This document shows, in pieces, positions 1-7,196 of a DNA stretch of 10,528 nucleotides (positions are counted from its first letter, which is position 1; each line of letters opens with the position of its first letter). The position numbers and the translations under genes were made by a program. The notes below the pieces were generated by a model, which was given only the letters and a program-made list of their open reading frames with translations, was not told the DNA's origin and did no database searches. Source of the stretch: Lactonifactor sp. BIOML-A5 (GTDB taxonomy: Bacteria > Bacillota > Clostridia > Lachnospirales > Lachnospiraceae); assembly GCF_009677585.1 (NCBI RefSeq), contig NZ_WKYV01000054.1, positions 1-10,528 on the forward strand, read 5' to 3'.

Positions 1-11
1 AAGAGCCTGTT

Positions 12-36
12 TAAAAAGTGACATTTTCTAAAGTTA
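12..36. repeat. Terminal direct repeat, copy 1
   Basis: This is the outer-left copy of a 25-nt direct repeat; it is identical to 47-71. Both copies are preceded by AGCCT (4-8 and 41-45), so the repeated unit is really about 35-37 nt with small differences in the linker. It is read here as a transposase-binding site of the partial insertion sequence. Confidence 0.8.
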
Positions 37-43
37 ATATAGC

Positions 44-1231
44 CTATAAAAAGTGACATTTTCTAAAGTTATTGACAAACCAATTTGCATCAGGAGATCT
101 GCGTCTGGAATATAATACTGCACTCAGCAGTGCCCCTATGGGAACGGTCATGATAATTGCTATGGTCCCGGAAATCCCCTGTGCAATCTCCATTGCGATA
201 AAATCAGAATTCATAAGCTGCGCGTACTCTACTCCATATGCCTTCAGCATAAGAAGTGTCGTCAATGAGCTTCCTGTAAAAGCAAGAATCAGGGTATTGC
301 ACATGGTTCCAATCATGTCTTTCCCCACACGCAGCCCTGACTGAAATAATTCCCGGGGAGTGATATCTGCTTTGTGGCAGGTAATCTCATGGAGAGAGGA
401 GGCGATGGATAATCCCACATCCATTACGGCACCAAGACTAGAAATCAGTATTCCGGCAAATAAAACCTGTGATATCTGCAGTCCCGTGTTCTGAGAGATC
501 AGAATCAGCGCTTCCGCCTGATCTGTGTTAAATCCGCTTACATGTACCAGGGATGCTATAACCTGAAATATAATCCCTGACAAAATGACGCCCATTCCTG
601 TAGCTATGGTTGCCACCCAAGTCTTTTTATGATTGCCGTTCAATAGAAACAGAGATACCGCAGCAGTTATTACAACAGTAACAATGCAAACCCAGATGGG
701 GGAATAGCCATTAAAAATCATCGGCAGCATAAATCCCAGTATGGTATACATAGTAAATAAAAGACTTACTGCAGAACGTAATCCTTTTCCTCCCCCGATC
801 AGGACCATAATGCCTATCATAATTCCCCCGAACATAAAAATAACCGGTGCCCGGTAATAGCTGTACACCGTGATCAAAGTTTCCGCTTCCAGGGGATTAT
901 CAATGCAGGCAATAAAAGCCTGGCCGCTGTGCAGCCTCACATTATGAGTGGTTGATAGATAATTATCAATAAGAACCTCTTTTCCCTGAAAATCTCCCTG
1001 AAGTATTCTAGCCCGCAGAGTCTGGACTCCATAGTATCTGCCCTTGGTCGTTTCGTCTTCCCGCGCGTTCTCTTCCACTACTTCTATTACCTCAGCTTTT
1101 GCATAACCCAGGCTTTCGCTGTTTATCAGAGAAAGAGTAACAGGATTTTTGTCATTATAAAGATAAACCCCAAAACTAAATACTATAATCAGCAACAGGA
1201 AAATGATATCTGTCTTCTGCCTTTTCTTCAT
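44..1231 (-). CDS. YibE/F family multi-pass membrane protein, 3' end altered by insertion
   Basis: A 395-aa integral membrane protein of the YibE/F family (PF07907), whose biochemical function is not established. It has an N-terminal membrane segment (about residues 8-24), an extracytoplasmic beta-rich stretch (about 40-125), then about seven hydrophobic helices: 128-146, 151-172, 178-197, 206-229, 252-272, 308-328 and 347-375. The conserved family core is visible as GAVMDVGLSIASSL (267-280) and a GLRVGKDMIGTMCNTLILAF stretch (299-318). The ATG start is well supported by AAGGAG eight bases upstream. All recognisable family sequence ends near residue 375. The last residues, from about F385 (FVNNFRKCHFL), are encoded by the IS-like terminal repeat, and the stop codon lies inside that repeat. 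The original C-terminus was probably a few residues to a few tens of residues longer. The membrane core is intact, so the protein could still be functional. It is downstream of the phosphatase gene but separated from it by a hairpin. Confidence 0.85.
   Translation of the reverse strand: MKKRQKTDIIFLLLIIVFSFGVYLYNDKNPVTLSLINSESLGYAKAEVIEVVEENAREDETTKGRYYGVQTLRARILQGDFQGKEVLIDNYLSTTHNVRLHSGQAFIACIDNPLEAETLITVYSYYRAPVIFMFGGIMIGIMVLIGGGKGLRSAVSLLFTMYTILGFMLPMIFNGYSPIWVCIVTVVITAAVSLFLLNGNHKKTWVATIATGMGVILSGIIFQVIASLVHVSGFNTDQAEALILISQNTGLQISQVLFAGILISSLGAVMDVGLSIASSLHEITCHKADITPRELFQSGLRVGKDMIGTMCNTLILAFTGSSLTTLLMLKAYGVEYAQLMNSDFIAMEIAQGISGTIAIIMTVPIGALLSAVLYSRRRSPDANWFVNNFRKCHFL
47..71. repeat. 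Terminal direct repeat, copy 2
   Basis: This is the second copy of the 25-nt repeat, identical to 12-36, and lies next to the proposed element boundary at 77/78. It encodes part of the aberrant C-terminus of the YibE/F protein on the minus strand. Only two copies exist in the window, so it is not a CRISPR array. Confidence 0.8.
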
Positions 1232-1271
1232 TTATTTAACTCCTTTTTGACAAAGTTTCCAATAAAGCGTC

Positions 1272-1300
1272 AGGCGGCAGATGACTGTCACCTGCCGCCT
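1272..1300 (-). terminator. Hairpin terminator after the phosphatase gene
   Basis: A 9-bp perfect stem (AGGCGGCAG/CTGCCGCCT) encloses a second 4-bp stem (TGAC/GTCA) across a single mismatch, giving one long GC-rich hairpin. It lies 50 bases after the phosphatase stop codon and before the yibE/F start. On the minus strand it is followed by GACGCTTTATT, a weak U tract, so termination may be partial. A weak minus-strand promoter for yibE/F (TTGGTT, 16-nt spacer, TATAGA; 1303-1330) can be proposed just upstream but is not convincing. Confidence 0.55.
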
Positions 1301-1349
1301 ATTCTATAGTTCTTGAGTGTTCAAAACCAACAGAAGCCTTTTTGGTATA

Positions 1350-4058
1350 TTACGGATTTACACATGCTCCGCTCTGGTTAAAACGGTACATTTTCCCATT
1401 AATTTTTAATGACTGGCCGCTGACCATTGCCCCATTTCCCTTCAGATAGTACCAGGTAGTTCCAAGTTTTATCCATCCGGTAGCCATGGCCCCGCTTTCT
1501 TTCAGGTAATACCAGGTTCCTCCCATCTGTACCCAGCCGACAGCCATCGCTCCGCTTCCTCTCAGGTAGTACCAGGTTTCCCCTACCTGAACCCAGCCGG
1601 TAGCCATTGCCCCGCTTCCTTTCAGGTAGTACCAGGTTCCCCCGGTCTGCAGCCAGCCGGTAGCCATAGCTCCGCTGTCTTTCAGATAATACCAGGTCTT
1701 ACCAGTCTGTATCCAGCCAGTGGCCATGGCTCCGCTTTCTCTCAGATAATACCAGGTTCCCCCCACCTGTACCCAGCCGGTGGCCATGGCTCCGCTTTCT
1801 CTCAGATAATACCAGGTCCCGTCAATTTCTATCCAGCCGGCGGCCATGGCTCCGCTCTCTTTTAGATAATACCAGGTTCCTCCCACTTTGACCCAGCCGG
1901 TAGCCATTGCCCCGCTTTTGCTGAGATAATACCAGGCGCCGTTGGTATCCAGAAACCATCCGGTGCGCATATACCCCTTTTCGTCAAACGCATACCAAAT
2001 ACCGTTAATCTCCGCCCAGCTATTCGTCTGATAGGTTCCGTCAGAGAGCTTTAATCTCCAGCCCCTTCCATCATTTTCCCAGGTCTTGGTGATTGGTTTT
2101 TCATTTGTGGTTTTATGAATGGTAAATTCATCTACAACAGATTTGTCTGAGGTTCTGTATGTGGTAATTCGGAAAGTGTCCTCAGATACATCAATCTTAG
2201 AGATATTGGGCACATGCTCCTGATTTTTGACCGCCACATAATCTCCCTCCAGATTCGAAGAGAATTCATAATACTTACTGCCGCTGGCAGAGTTGGCAGT
2301 AATATAAACAATACCGGACGGATCTGTAATTTCACTGATTGGCTCTCCGTTTTCATCTGTGGATTCTTCCACCATAGGTTCCAGGCCATCCATCATGTAG
2401 CTTCTGGTATATACATGGTCATGTCCCATGAGCACTGCATCGATACCAAGCTCTTTAAATACCGGTGCCAGTGTGCTTCTCCTGGAAAGAATATCGTTAT
2501 CTACCGCATGACTGGCTGTACTGTATATAGAATGATGGAATATAACGAATTTCCAGTCTGTGTCCGGATTTAAATGAATCGCATTCCTCATGAATTCTTT
2601 ATGCTCTGCCGTACTTTGATTGTTAGAGTTGATTACCAGGAACAAGGAATTGTTATATACATAATAGTAATCACCGTTGGCATTGCCTTCCCCGCAGTCT
2701 CCCAGCTGGCTTACATTAGGCAGATTAAAGTGTGTATTATATGCAGTGCCTTTGTAGTCATGATTCCCCACAGCAGTGGCAAAGGGTACGCTGTACACAG
2801 GACTTCCGTCATAATTAGCCAGATAAGCGTCATACTGAAGTTCACTGGTTCCTGCCTCCACATGGTCGCCTGCATTCTGGATAAAACTAACCTCAGAAAA
2901 TAAAGGATCCTGCTGAATAAGATTCAGGGTGTTTCTCCATCCGTCCTTATCTGCGTCCAGATCTCCGGATGAACCAAGCTGAGGGTCTCCTGCAAAGATA
3001 AAGCTGAAATCACCGGATGATTTTGTTTTCGTGGCATACACTTGTTCTGACCAGATTCCATTGTTTCCCACTCGATAGACATACTCAGTGTCCTCCTCAA
3101 GGCCGGACACAGTTGCCTGATTGCTGGTGTACACCTTTCCCTGGGTAAGTGTCTCCACGGCCTCAAAGGTCTCTGCCTTTTCTTCCGGAAAAGCATCCCC
3201 GGTCATATCAGATTTTTTAGCGAACTGTACTTGTCCCCCCTCTGTTGCCAGAGAATACCAGGTAAGATTTAATTCCGAAGGTGTAGCCCCAATGGTCAGG
3301 GAAACCGCTTTTACAGCATCTCTGTCCGGCAGAGTTGCTGTGTCCGGGTGCAAATCCAGATGCCCGAACTTAAAGTACCCCTGGCTGTCAGCTCCTGTCT
3401 TATGCAGCTCCACTGCAATTACATTCTGGCCCTTTACCAGCATCTCACTGATATCCCGCATAGTCACATCCGCCTGGCGGATATTCTCTGTATCCCCGTC
3501 TTTGCTGCCGTATCCCAGATTATCTTTGTGGGAACCATTTCCAGTATCTTCCGTCTTATATCCCACATCCGGAACATTTAAAGATGTCAGCTGCTGCCCG
3601 TTTACGTAAATGATAGCCGCATCTTTATAGTCAAAAGTAAGATGAAGGCCCTCTATGGCACTGGGATCCTCCACTTCAAAATATCCTCTGAAAAAATATG
3701 CCTGTGATTCTGAATTTAAGGTTCCGTCCAGTGTATCGAATGAACCTGCATGAGTCTCCCAATCCGTGTCATTGTAAACACTGGAATCCTGGGCATTTGT
3801 GCCGAATTTCCTTGTCCAGCCGTTATACTGCCCCCATTTGTCCTTTGCAACTGTTCCGTCTGCGGGATCCCCATTCTGAAAATACTTCCACTCATACTCT
3901 GCGTCCATGGCATACCCCGCCCCGCTGTACGGGGAGATATTTTCTTCTGCACTTTTTGCGCCTTCCACTGTATCTGCCAGTACGCTGCCTGCGGTGCCAA
4001 ATACCATTGCCGCTGCCAGTACTCCCGACAGCCATCTTGCCGCATTTCTTTTTTTCAT
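1350..4058 (-). CDS. Secreted purple-acid-phosphatase-like metallophosphoesterase with GW cell-wall-binding repeats
   Basis: A 902-aa exported, probably wall-associated phosphoesterase. From the chosen start: signal peptide 1-28 (ends SVLA|D), a galactose-binding-like jelly-roll region about 50-240, an Fn3-like PAP N-terminal domain about 245-345, a calcineurin-type metallophosphoesterase domain about 350-600, and eleven roughly 20-residue repeats (680-900) of the form GW-x5-G-T-WYYL-x3-GAMAT (CW_binding_1/choline-binding type). Metal-site motifs are GDPQ (357-360), GDH (397-399), GNHD (431-434), FHH (507-509) and GHDH (545-548). The Tyr ligand of true purple enzymes (GDxxY) is absent (GDHVE), so an ordinary dinuclear metal site is more likely. 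An in-frame ATG at 4073 would give 907 aa, but the AGGAGG at 4065-4070 lies just downstream of it, inside its first codons, and is well placed for the ATG at 4058. The substrate cannot be read from sequence; phosphomonoesters, nucleotides or wall polymers are all possible. Confidence 0.9.
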   Translation of the reverse strand: MKKRNAARWLSGVLAAAMVFGTAGSVLADTVEGAKSAEENISPYSGAGYAMDAEYEWKYFQNGDPADGTVAKDKWGQYNGWTRKFGTNAQDSSVYNDTDWETHAGSFDTLDGTLNSESQAYFFRGYFEVEDPSAIEGLHLTFDYKDAAIIYVNGQQLTSLNVPDVGYKTEDTGNGSHKDNLGYGSKDGDTENIRQADVTMRDISEMLVKGQNVIAVELHKTGADSQGYFKFGHLDLHPDTATLPDRDAVKAVSLTIGATPSELNLTWYSLATEGGQVQFAKKSDMTGDAFPEEKAETFEAVETLTQGKVYTSNQATVSGLEEDTEYVYRVGNNGIWSEQVYATKTKSSGDFSFIFAGDPQLGSSGDLDADKDGWRNTLNLIQQDPLFSEVSFIQNAGDHVEAGTSELQYDAYLANYDGSPVYSVPFATAVGNHDYKGTAYNTHFNLPNVSQLGDCGEGNANGDYYYVYNNSLFLVINSNNQSTAEHKEFMRNAIHLNPDTDWKFVIFHHSIYSTASHAVDNDILSRRSTLAPVFKELGIDAVLMGHDHVYTRSYMMDGLEPMVEESTDENGEPISEITDPSGIVYITANSASGSKYYEFSSNLEGDYVAVKNQEHVPNISKIDVSEDTFRITTYRTSDKSVVDEFTIHKTTNEKPITKTWENDGRGWRLKLSDGTYQTNSWAEINGIWYAFDEKGYMRTGWFLDTNGAWYYLSKSGAMATGWVKVGGTWYYLKESGAMAAGWIEIDGTWYYLRESGAMATGWVQVGGTWYYLRESGAMATGWIQTGKTWYYLKDSGAMATGWLQTGGTWYYLKGSGAMATGWVQVGETWYYLRGSGAMAVGWVQMGGTWYYLKESGAMATGWIKLGTTWYYLKGNGAMVSGQSLKINGKMYRFNQSGACVNP
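1359..2021 (-). repeat. Tandem 60-bp repeats encoding eleven wall-binding units
   Basis: About eleven in-frame units of 60 bp (one 63 bp) encode the 20-residue GW...WYYL...GAMAT repeat. The central units, between 1419 and 1961, are near-identical in DNA, with TAGTACCAGGT/TAATACCAGGT recurring every 60 bases on the plus strand. The outermost units (about 1962-2021 and 1359-1418) are degenerate. The high DNA identity of the centre implies recent duplication or recombination, so copy number may vary between strains. Confidence 0.9.
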
Positions 4059-4064
4059 AAATTT

Positions 4065-4070
4065 CCTCCT
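4065..4070 (-). promoter_or_regulatory. Ribosome binding site that sets the phosphatase start
   Basis: On the minus strand AGGAGG is followed by six bases and then ATG at 4058. The upstream in-frame ATG at 4073 directly abuts and precedes this site and has no Shine-Dalgarno of its own. Translation therefore most likely begins at 4058. Confidence 0.8.
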
Positions 4071-4148
4071 CATTTGATTCTATTGATTTGAACATCGCTT
4101 ACTATATCACTCCCCCGTAAAATTCAGGTTATTCTAATCAAATATCTG

Positions 4149-4169
4149 TGTAAAAAATAATATTTTACA
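4149..4169. promoter_or_regulatory. AT-rich dyad in the divergent intergenic region
   Basis: TGTAAAA and TTTTACA form an inverted repeat separated by seven bases, in the 210-bp region between the divergent phosphatase and lipoprotein genes. It lies about 40 bases upstream of the lipoprotein -35 box. Its half-sites resemble the palindrome at the pot promoter (9239-9250). In AT-rich DNA this can occur by chance, so the operator call is weak. Confidence 0.25.
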
Positions 4170-4206
4170 AATTTATTATTTTTTTATAAATAGTTTCCCA
4201 ATGCGG

Positions 4207-4235
4207 TTGACCAATTCATTGCAAACTTTTACAAT
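4207..4235 (+). promoter_or_regulatory. Sigma-A promoter for the SH3b lipoprotein
   Basis: TTGACC (4207-4212), a 17-base spacer and TACAAT (4230-4235) closely match the sigma-A consensus. The predicted transcript starts near 4242, leaving a leader of about 27 bases that contains the AAAGGGGG ribosome binding site. Confidence 0.75.
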
Positions 4236-4268
4236 GAGCATAGGCTGAAAGCAGAAAGGGGGAACTCC

Positions 4269-5246
4269 ATGAAACGTTCACTAAGCCTTATACTCGCAGC
4301 TGCCCTTGTCTTTTCCATGGCAGGATGCGGAGACAAAAAAGAGACAGAAGAGAAAACCACCCAGGAAACCACTACAGAAGCAGACACTTCTACCTCAACT
4401 GTCAGTGGAACCCTTGAAACCTTTACAGGCAGCTCCCTTACCATGACAACTACCGACGACAAAGAACTGGTATTTGATGTAACAGGCGCTACATTGGAAT
4501 GTAAAGATGGCATGGCAGCCGGCGATGCAGTCATCCTCACCTATCAGGGAGAAATCTCAGGGACGGATACCAGCAAAGCTAAAGTAGTAAAAATAACCAA
4601 TGAAGGGGTTGAGACCTTAACCGCTGAGGTAGAGACAGTACATACCATTTCCGGTACCATTGTAACTGCATCCTCCAGTCAGCTGTCCGTTAAAACCGAT
4701 TCCGGCAAGATGACCTTTTCCATTCAAACTGCTGCGATAGACAGTTCTTTGGACTTGGAAAAGGGAGATGAAGTATCTATTGATTATATAGGAAGTATCA
4801 ATGATACAGACACAAGCGGAGCTCAGGTAGTTAAGGTAAGCAAAGATTCGTCCTCCAAAAAGAAGTCTGAAGAAAAGGAAAAGACACAGACTGCTGAAAA
4901 AGAGGAGGAAGAAGAAAAGCCAAAGGAGGAAACTCAGACTCAGCAGGAAATGTCCATTGCCGATGTGAATGAAACTGTCTATGCAGCTTCAGATGTATAT
5001 GTACGAAGCTCTTACGATAAGAATTCCAGCATTGTAGGGACACTCCGCGGAGGCGAATCTGTGGTACGCACAGGCAACTGTGCCAACGGATGGTCCAGGG
5101 TTATATTCAATGGTCAGGAGGGCTATGTATATCAAAGCTATCTGACAACCCAGTCTCCGGAGCAGGAAGTGCCTGCTGAACAGGAGGAAGATACTTCAGA
5201 CAGTAATCCCGAAGGGGAGCAGGATTCTGCTGAGGGAAACGAATAA
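4269..5246 (+). CDS. Lipoprotein with duplicated beta-rich domain and C-terminal SH3b domain
   Basis: A 325-aa lipoprotein probably anchored on the outer face of the membrane. The signal peptide ends in a lipobox with Cys20 (FSMAGC). A Thr/Glu-rich linker leads to two homologous units, about 46-112 and 128-193, each opening with SGT(L/I) and closing with a GD..(S/I)..Y.G.I..TDTS.A.VVK pattern, so they arose by internal duplication. A charged Lys/Glu linker follows (194-228), then an SH3b domain about 235-293 (VYVRSSYDKNSSIVGTLRGG, later GWSRVIFNGQEGYVYQSYL), and an acidic tail. SH3b domains of this type usually bind peptidoglycan. The duplicated unit resembles small OB-like or beta-barrel domains, but I do not recognise a family. 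The start has AAAGGGGG seven bases upstream and a consensus promoter. The gene is divergent from the wall-binding phosphatase, which suggests, but does not prove, a shared envelope role. Confidence 0.85.
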   Translation: MKRSLSLILAAALVFSMAGCGDKKETEEKTTQETTTEADTSTSTVSGTLETFTGSSLTMTTTDDKELVFDVTGATLECKDGMAAGDAVILTYQGEISGTDTSKAKVVKITNEGVETLTAEVETVHTISGTIVTASSSQLSVKTDSGKMTFSIQTAAIDSSLDLEKGDEVSIDYIGSINDTDTSGAQVVKVSKDSSSKKKSEEKEKTQTAEKEEEEEKPKEETQTQQEMSIADVNETVYAASDVYVRSSYDKNSSIVGTLRGGESVVRTGNCANGWSRVIFNGQEGYVYQSYLTTQSPEQEVPAEQEEDTSDSNPEGEQDSAEGNE

Positions 5247-5257
5247 TTAATACAAAG

Positions 5258-5308
5258 AAAGCACAGGCAATAAGGATGTCTCTTTCCTTATCCTGTGCTT
5301 TTCTTTTA
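5258..5308. terminator. Bidirectional intrinsic terminator
   Basis: An outer 10-bp stem (AAAGCACAGG/CCTGTGCTTT, 5258-5267 with 5292-5301) and an inner 6-bp stem (TAAGGA/TCCTTA) form one long hairpin with a small asymmetric bulge. It is followed by TCTTTTAT on the plus strand and, read the other way, by CTTTCTTTG. It lies between the convergent lipoprotein and potD genes and can serve both. Confidence 0.9.
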
Positions 5309-5327
5309 TCCCATTATGTAAAGCTCC

Positions 5328-6371
5328 TTAATCACAGGCAGCTTTAAATTCCGTCCAGTTTTTGTTATATGCTTCGTCAGCCTCCGCACTCACATTTTGA
5401 ACAATTTCACCTTTTGTGACATCAGAAGGTACCACCAGATTTGGGTTTACCAGGGGATCCGCTTCCTTATTGGTGCTGTAATATCCAATATAATTAAAAC
5501 ACTCTGCCGCTTTTTCAGGCTCTAAAATATAATTCAGGAACTGATGAGCTGCCGCCGCATTGGGGGCATCCTTAGGAATAAATGCAGACATTATTCCGAA
5601 TCCCAGCCCTTCCTGAGGGTATACTACCTTTAAATCAGGATTCTCACTGAGCGCCTGAGTTACCTGGGAGGTGTATAAAAATGCTACCGCTGCCTCGCCG
5701 TTCAACAGTGCGTTCTGTGTATTGTCGTCCTGTATCATACGCACATTGGGCGCCAGCTCCAACAGCTTCTCACCTGCTTCCCCGATCACTGCGGTATCCT
5801 CCTCATTCATTGACTTACCCATCGTTAACAGTGTGATACCGTTTATGACACGGTAATTCGCTGTCAATGCCACCTTATCCTTCAAGGCTTCATTCCAGAG
5901 ATCTTCATATCCTTTTATCTCAAAGTCCACCTGTTCCGGATCATAGACAATCAAAGGAATCCCGGCTCCGTAAGGCACAGTATACTCATCCTTGGGATCG
6001 TAGAACTGGCCCTGGTAAAGGGGATTAATATTTTTATAATTAGGTATCTCTGCTTTATCTAATTTCTGAACCAGATCCTGGCCCACTGCCTGTTCAATGA
6101 TGTAGTCATCCGCGATGACTACATCATAATCTCCGCCCTTTGCCTGGGACAGCTTTTCCAGCATGGTCTCATCCGTATCAAAATTAGAATAAACTACCTT
6201 TACGCCTGTCTCTTCCTCAAATCCGTCAAGTACCTCCTGGGGAAACATACCTTCCCAGGTAAAAAGTACCAGTTCCTTTGAGTCATCTTCCTTTTGCTCA
6301 CCGCATCCGCTGATAAGAGCCGCAGCCAGCACTACACTGAGCATGCCCAGAAGTTTTGTTCTTCTCTTCAT
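5328..6371 (-). CDS. potD: PotD-like ABC transporter substrate-binding lipoprotein
   Basis: A 347-aa periplasmic-type solute receptor anchored as a lipoprotein (lipobox LISGC, Cys23), last gene of the potABCD operon. It has the PotD/PotF fold signature: an LVLFTWEGMFPQEVLDGFEEETG-type opening (34-56 region), YDVVIADDY (82-90), a YTVPYGAGIPLIVYDP stretch (130-145) and a YPQEG loop (251-255). AAGGAG lies seven bases before the ATG. Compared by memory with E. coli PotD, several polyamine-contacting positions differ: the D-A-R-E motif (Asp168/Glu171) is NYRV at 172-175, the FWMD motif (Trp255/Asp257) is FGIM at 258-261, and Trp229 is Tyr233. The gene order and permeases support a polyamine-type (opine/polyamine/iron family) importer, but the ligand may not be spermidine or putrescine. 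Confidence 0.88.
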   Translation of the reverse strand: MKRRTKLLGMLSVVLAAALISGCGEQKEDDSKELVLFTWEGMFPQEVLDGFEEETGVKVVYSNFDTDETMLEKLSQAKGGDYDVVIADDYIIEQAVGQDLVQKLDKAEIPNYKNINPLYQGQFYDPKDEYTVPYGAGIPLIVYDPEQVDFEIKGYEDLWNEALKDKVALTANYRVINGITLLTMGKSMNEEDTAVIGEAGEKLLELAPNVRMIQDDNTQNALLNGEAAVAFLYTSQVTQALSENPDLKVVYPQEGLGFGIMSAFIPKDAPNAAAAHQFLNYILEPEKAAECFNYIGYYSTNKEADPLVNPNLVVPSDVTKGEIVQNVSAEADEAYNKNWTEFKAACD

Positions 6372-6404
6372 AATAACTCTCCTTTACATTAAGATTGAAC
6401 ATGA

Positions 6405-7196
6405 TTAGTTTCCTTTATCTGTTCTTCTTCCCCGGTTCCCCAGGGCTGAAGTGATAAATAATATGAAAATAACAGTAATCAGAATCACGGTACACAGCGC
6501 GTTAATTTCCGGTGTCACGCCAGTTTTCAGCTGTGTGTATATTTTAATGGGCAGCGTGTTCAGTTTAGGTCCATTTACAAAAATACTGATTACTACGTCA
6601 TCAAATGACATAGCAAATGCCAGCAGGCACCCGGACATCACGGCAGGCATAATCAAAGGCAGTGTTATGTCAAAAAAGGTCCTGACCTGGGTTGCACCCA
6701 GATCCCGGGCTGCTTCTGCAATGGATTTATCAATGCCAACCAGCCGCGCCTTCACCATCATAAAAATGTAGGGGATACAAAATGTAGTATGCGCAATTAC
6801 CAGGGTTGTCATACCAAAGGGCAGATTCAAAAGTGAAAAAAATGCCAGAAAAACCATTCCTAAAATAATTTCCGGAATCATAATGGGAAGTGTGGAGATG
6901 TACTCTACAATCCCTTTGCTTTTATAATTTACTCTGGCCATGCCAATGGCCCCAATGGTACCGATAACGGCCGAAACCCCGCAGCTGAGTATCCCCAGGA
7001 CAATACTGTTCCAAAGAGCTTCCCTCAGCCCCTCATTATGCCAAAGGGTCTGATACCATTTCAGGGAAAACCCTGTCCACGCCGCCGTAAGTTTTGACTC
7101 ATTAAAGGAAAATACCACAACAAATACCAGAGGCAGATACATGATTATCATGATGACTGCCAGATAAATATTGGGAAGTTTTGTTCTGTTTTTCAA
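6405..7196 (-). CDS. potC: PotC-like ABC transporter permease
   Basis: A 263-aa inner-membrane permease, partner of PotB in the importer. It has six predicted membrane segments (about 11-31, 64-86, 102-122, 132-150, 184-205 and 234-253). The cytoplasmic EAA loop, EAARDLGAT (161-169), docks on the ATPase. Translation begins at a TTG codon that overlaps the TGA stop of potB (TTGA, 4-nt overlap). A strong GGAGG site at 7204-7208, seven bases upstream and inside the end of potB, supports this start; the next in-frame ATGs fall inside the first membrane helix. potD follows after a 33-base gap carrying its own ribosome binding site. Confidence 0.92.
   Translation of the reverse strand: MKNRTKLPNIYLAVIMIIMYLPLVFVVVFSFNESKLTAAWTGFSLKWYQTLWHNEGLREALWNSIVLGILSCGVSAVIGTIGAIGMARVNYKSKGIVEYISTLPIMIPEIILGMVFLAFFSLLNLPFGMTTLVIAHTTFCIPYIFMMVKARLVGIDKSIAEAARDLGATQVRTFFDITLPLIMPAVMSGCLLAFAMSFDDVVISIFVNGPKLNTLPIKIYTQLKTGVTPEINALCTVILITVIFILFITSALGNRGRRTDKGN

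Larger units (their letters stand above)
1..77. mobile_element. Partial end of an insertion sequence, IS21-like
   Basis: Two near-identical 25-nt copies (12-36 and 47-71) lie in tandem at a 35-nt period, each carrying the core AAGTGACATTTTCTAAAG. Read on the minus strand, the block starts with TGTCAATAAC at position 77, the TG dinucleotide expected of an IS21-family terminus. IS21-family ends are known to carry several copies of a short transposase-binding repeat of this kind. The block runs to the window edge, so no transposase gene (istA/istB) or second end is visible. The yibE/F reading frame runs into it and stops at a TAG inside it, which fits an insertion into the 3' end of that gene. 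The family assignment is inferred from repeat style only; another IS family or a non-IS repeat is possible. Confidence 0.55.

Noticed and set aside
1359..2021. Regular 60-bp repeats as a possible CRISPR array
   Set aside because: The repeats are in frame with no unique spacers and encode GW wall-binding units of the phosphatase.
3121..3609. Plus-strand open frame of 162 codons
   Set aside because: It is antisense to the phosphatase domains, which show clear family motifs; no ribosome binding site or recognisable domain.
4229..4540. Minus-strand open frame of 103 codons over the SH3b lipoprotein start
   Set aside because: It is antisense to a well-supported lipoprotein gene and its promoter, with Val/Ser-rich low-complexity translation typical of a shadow frame.
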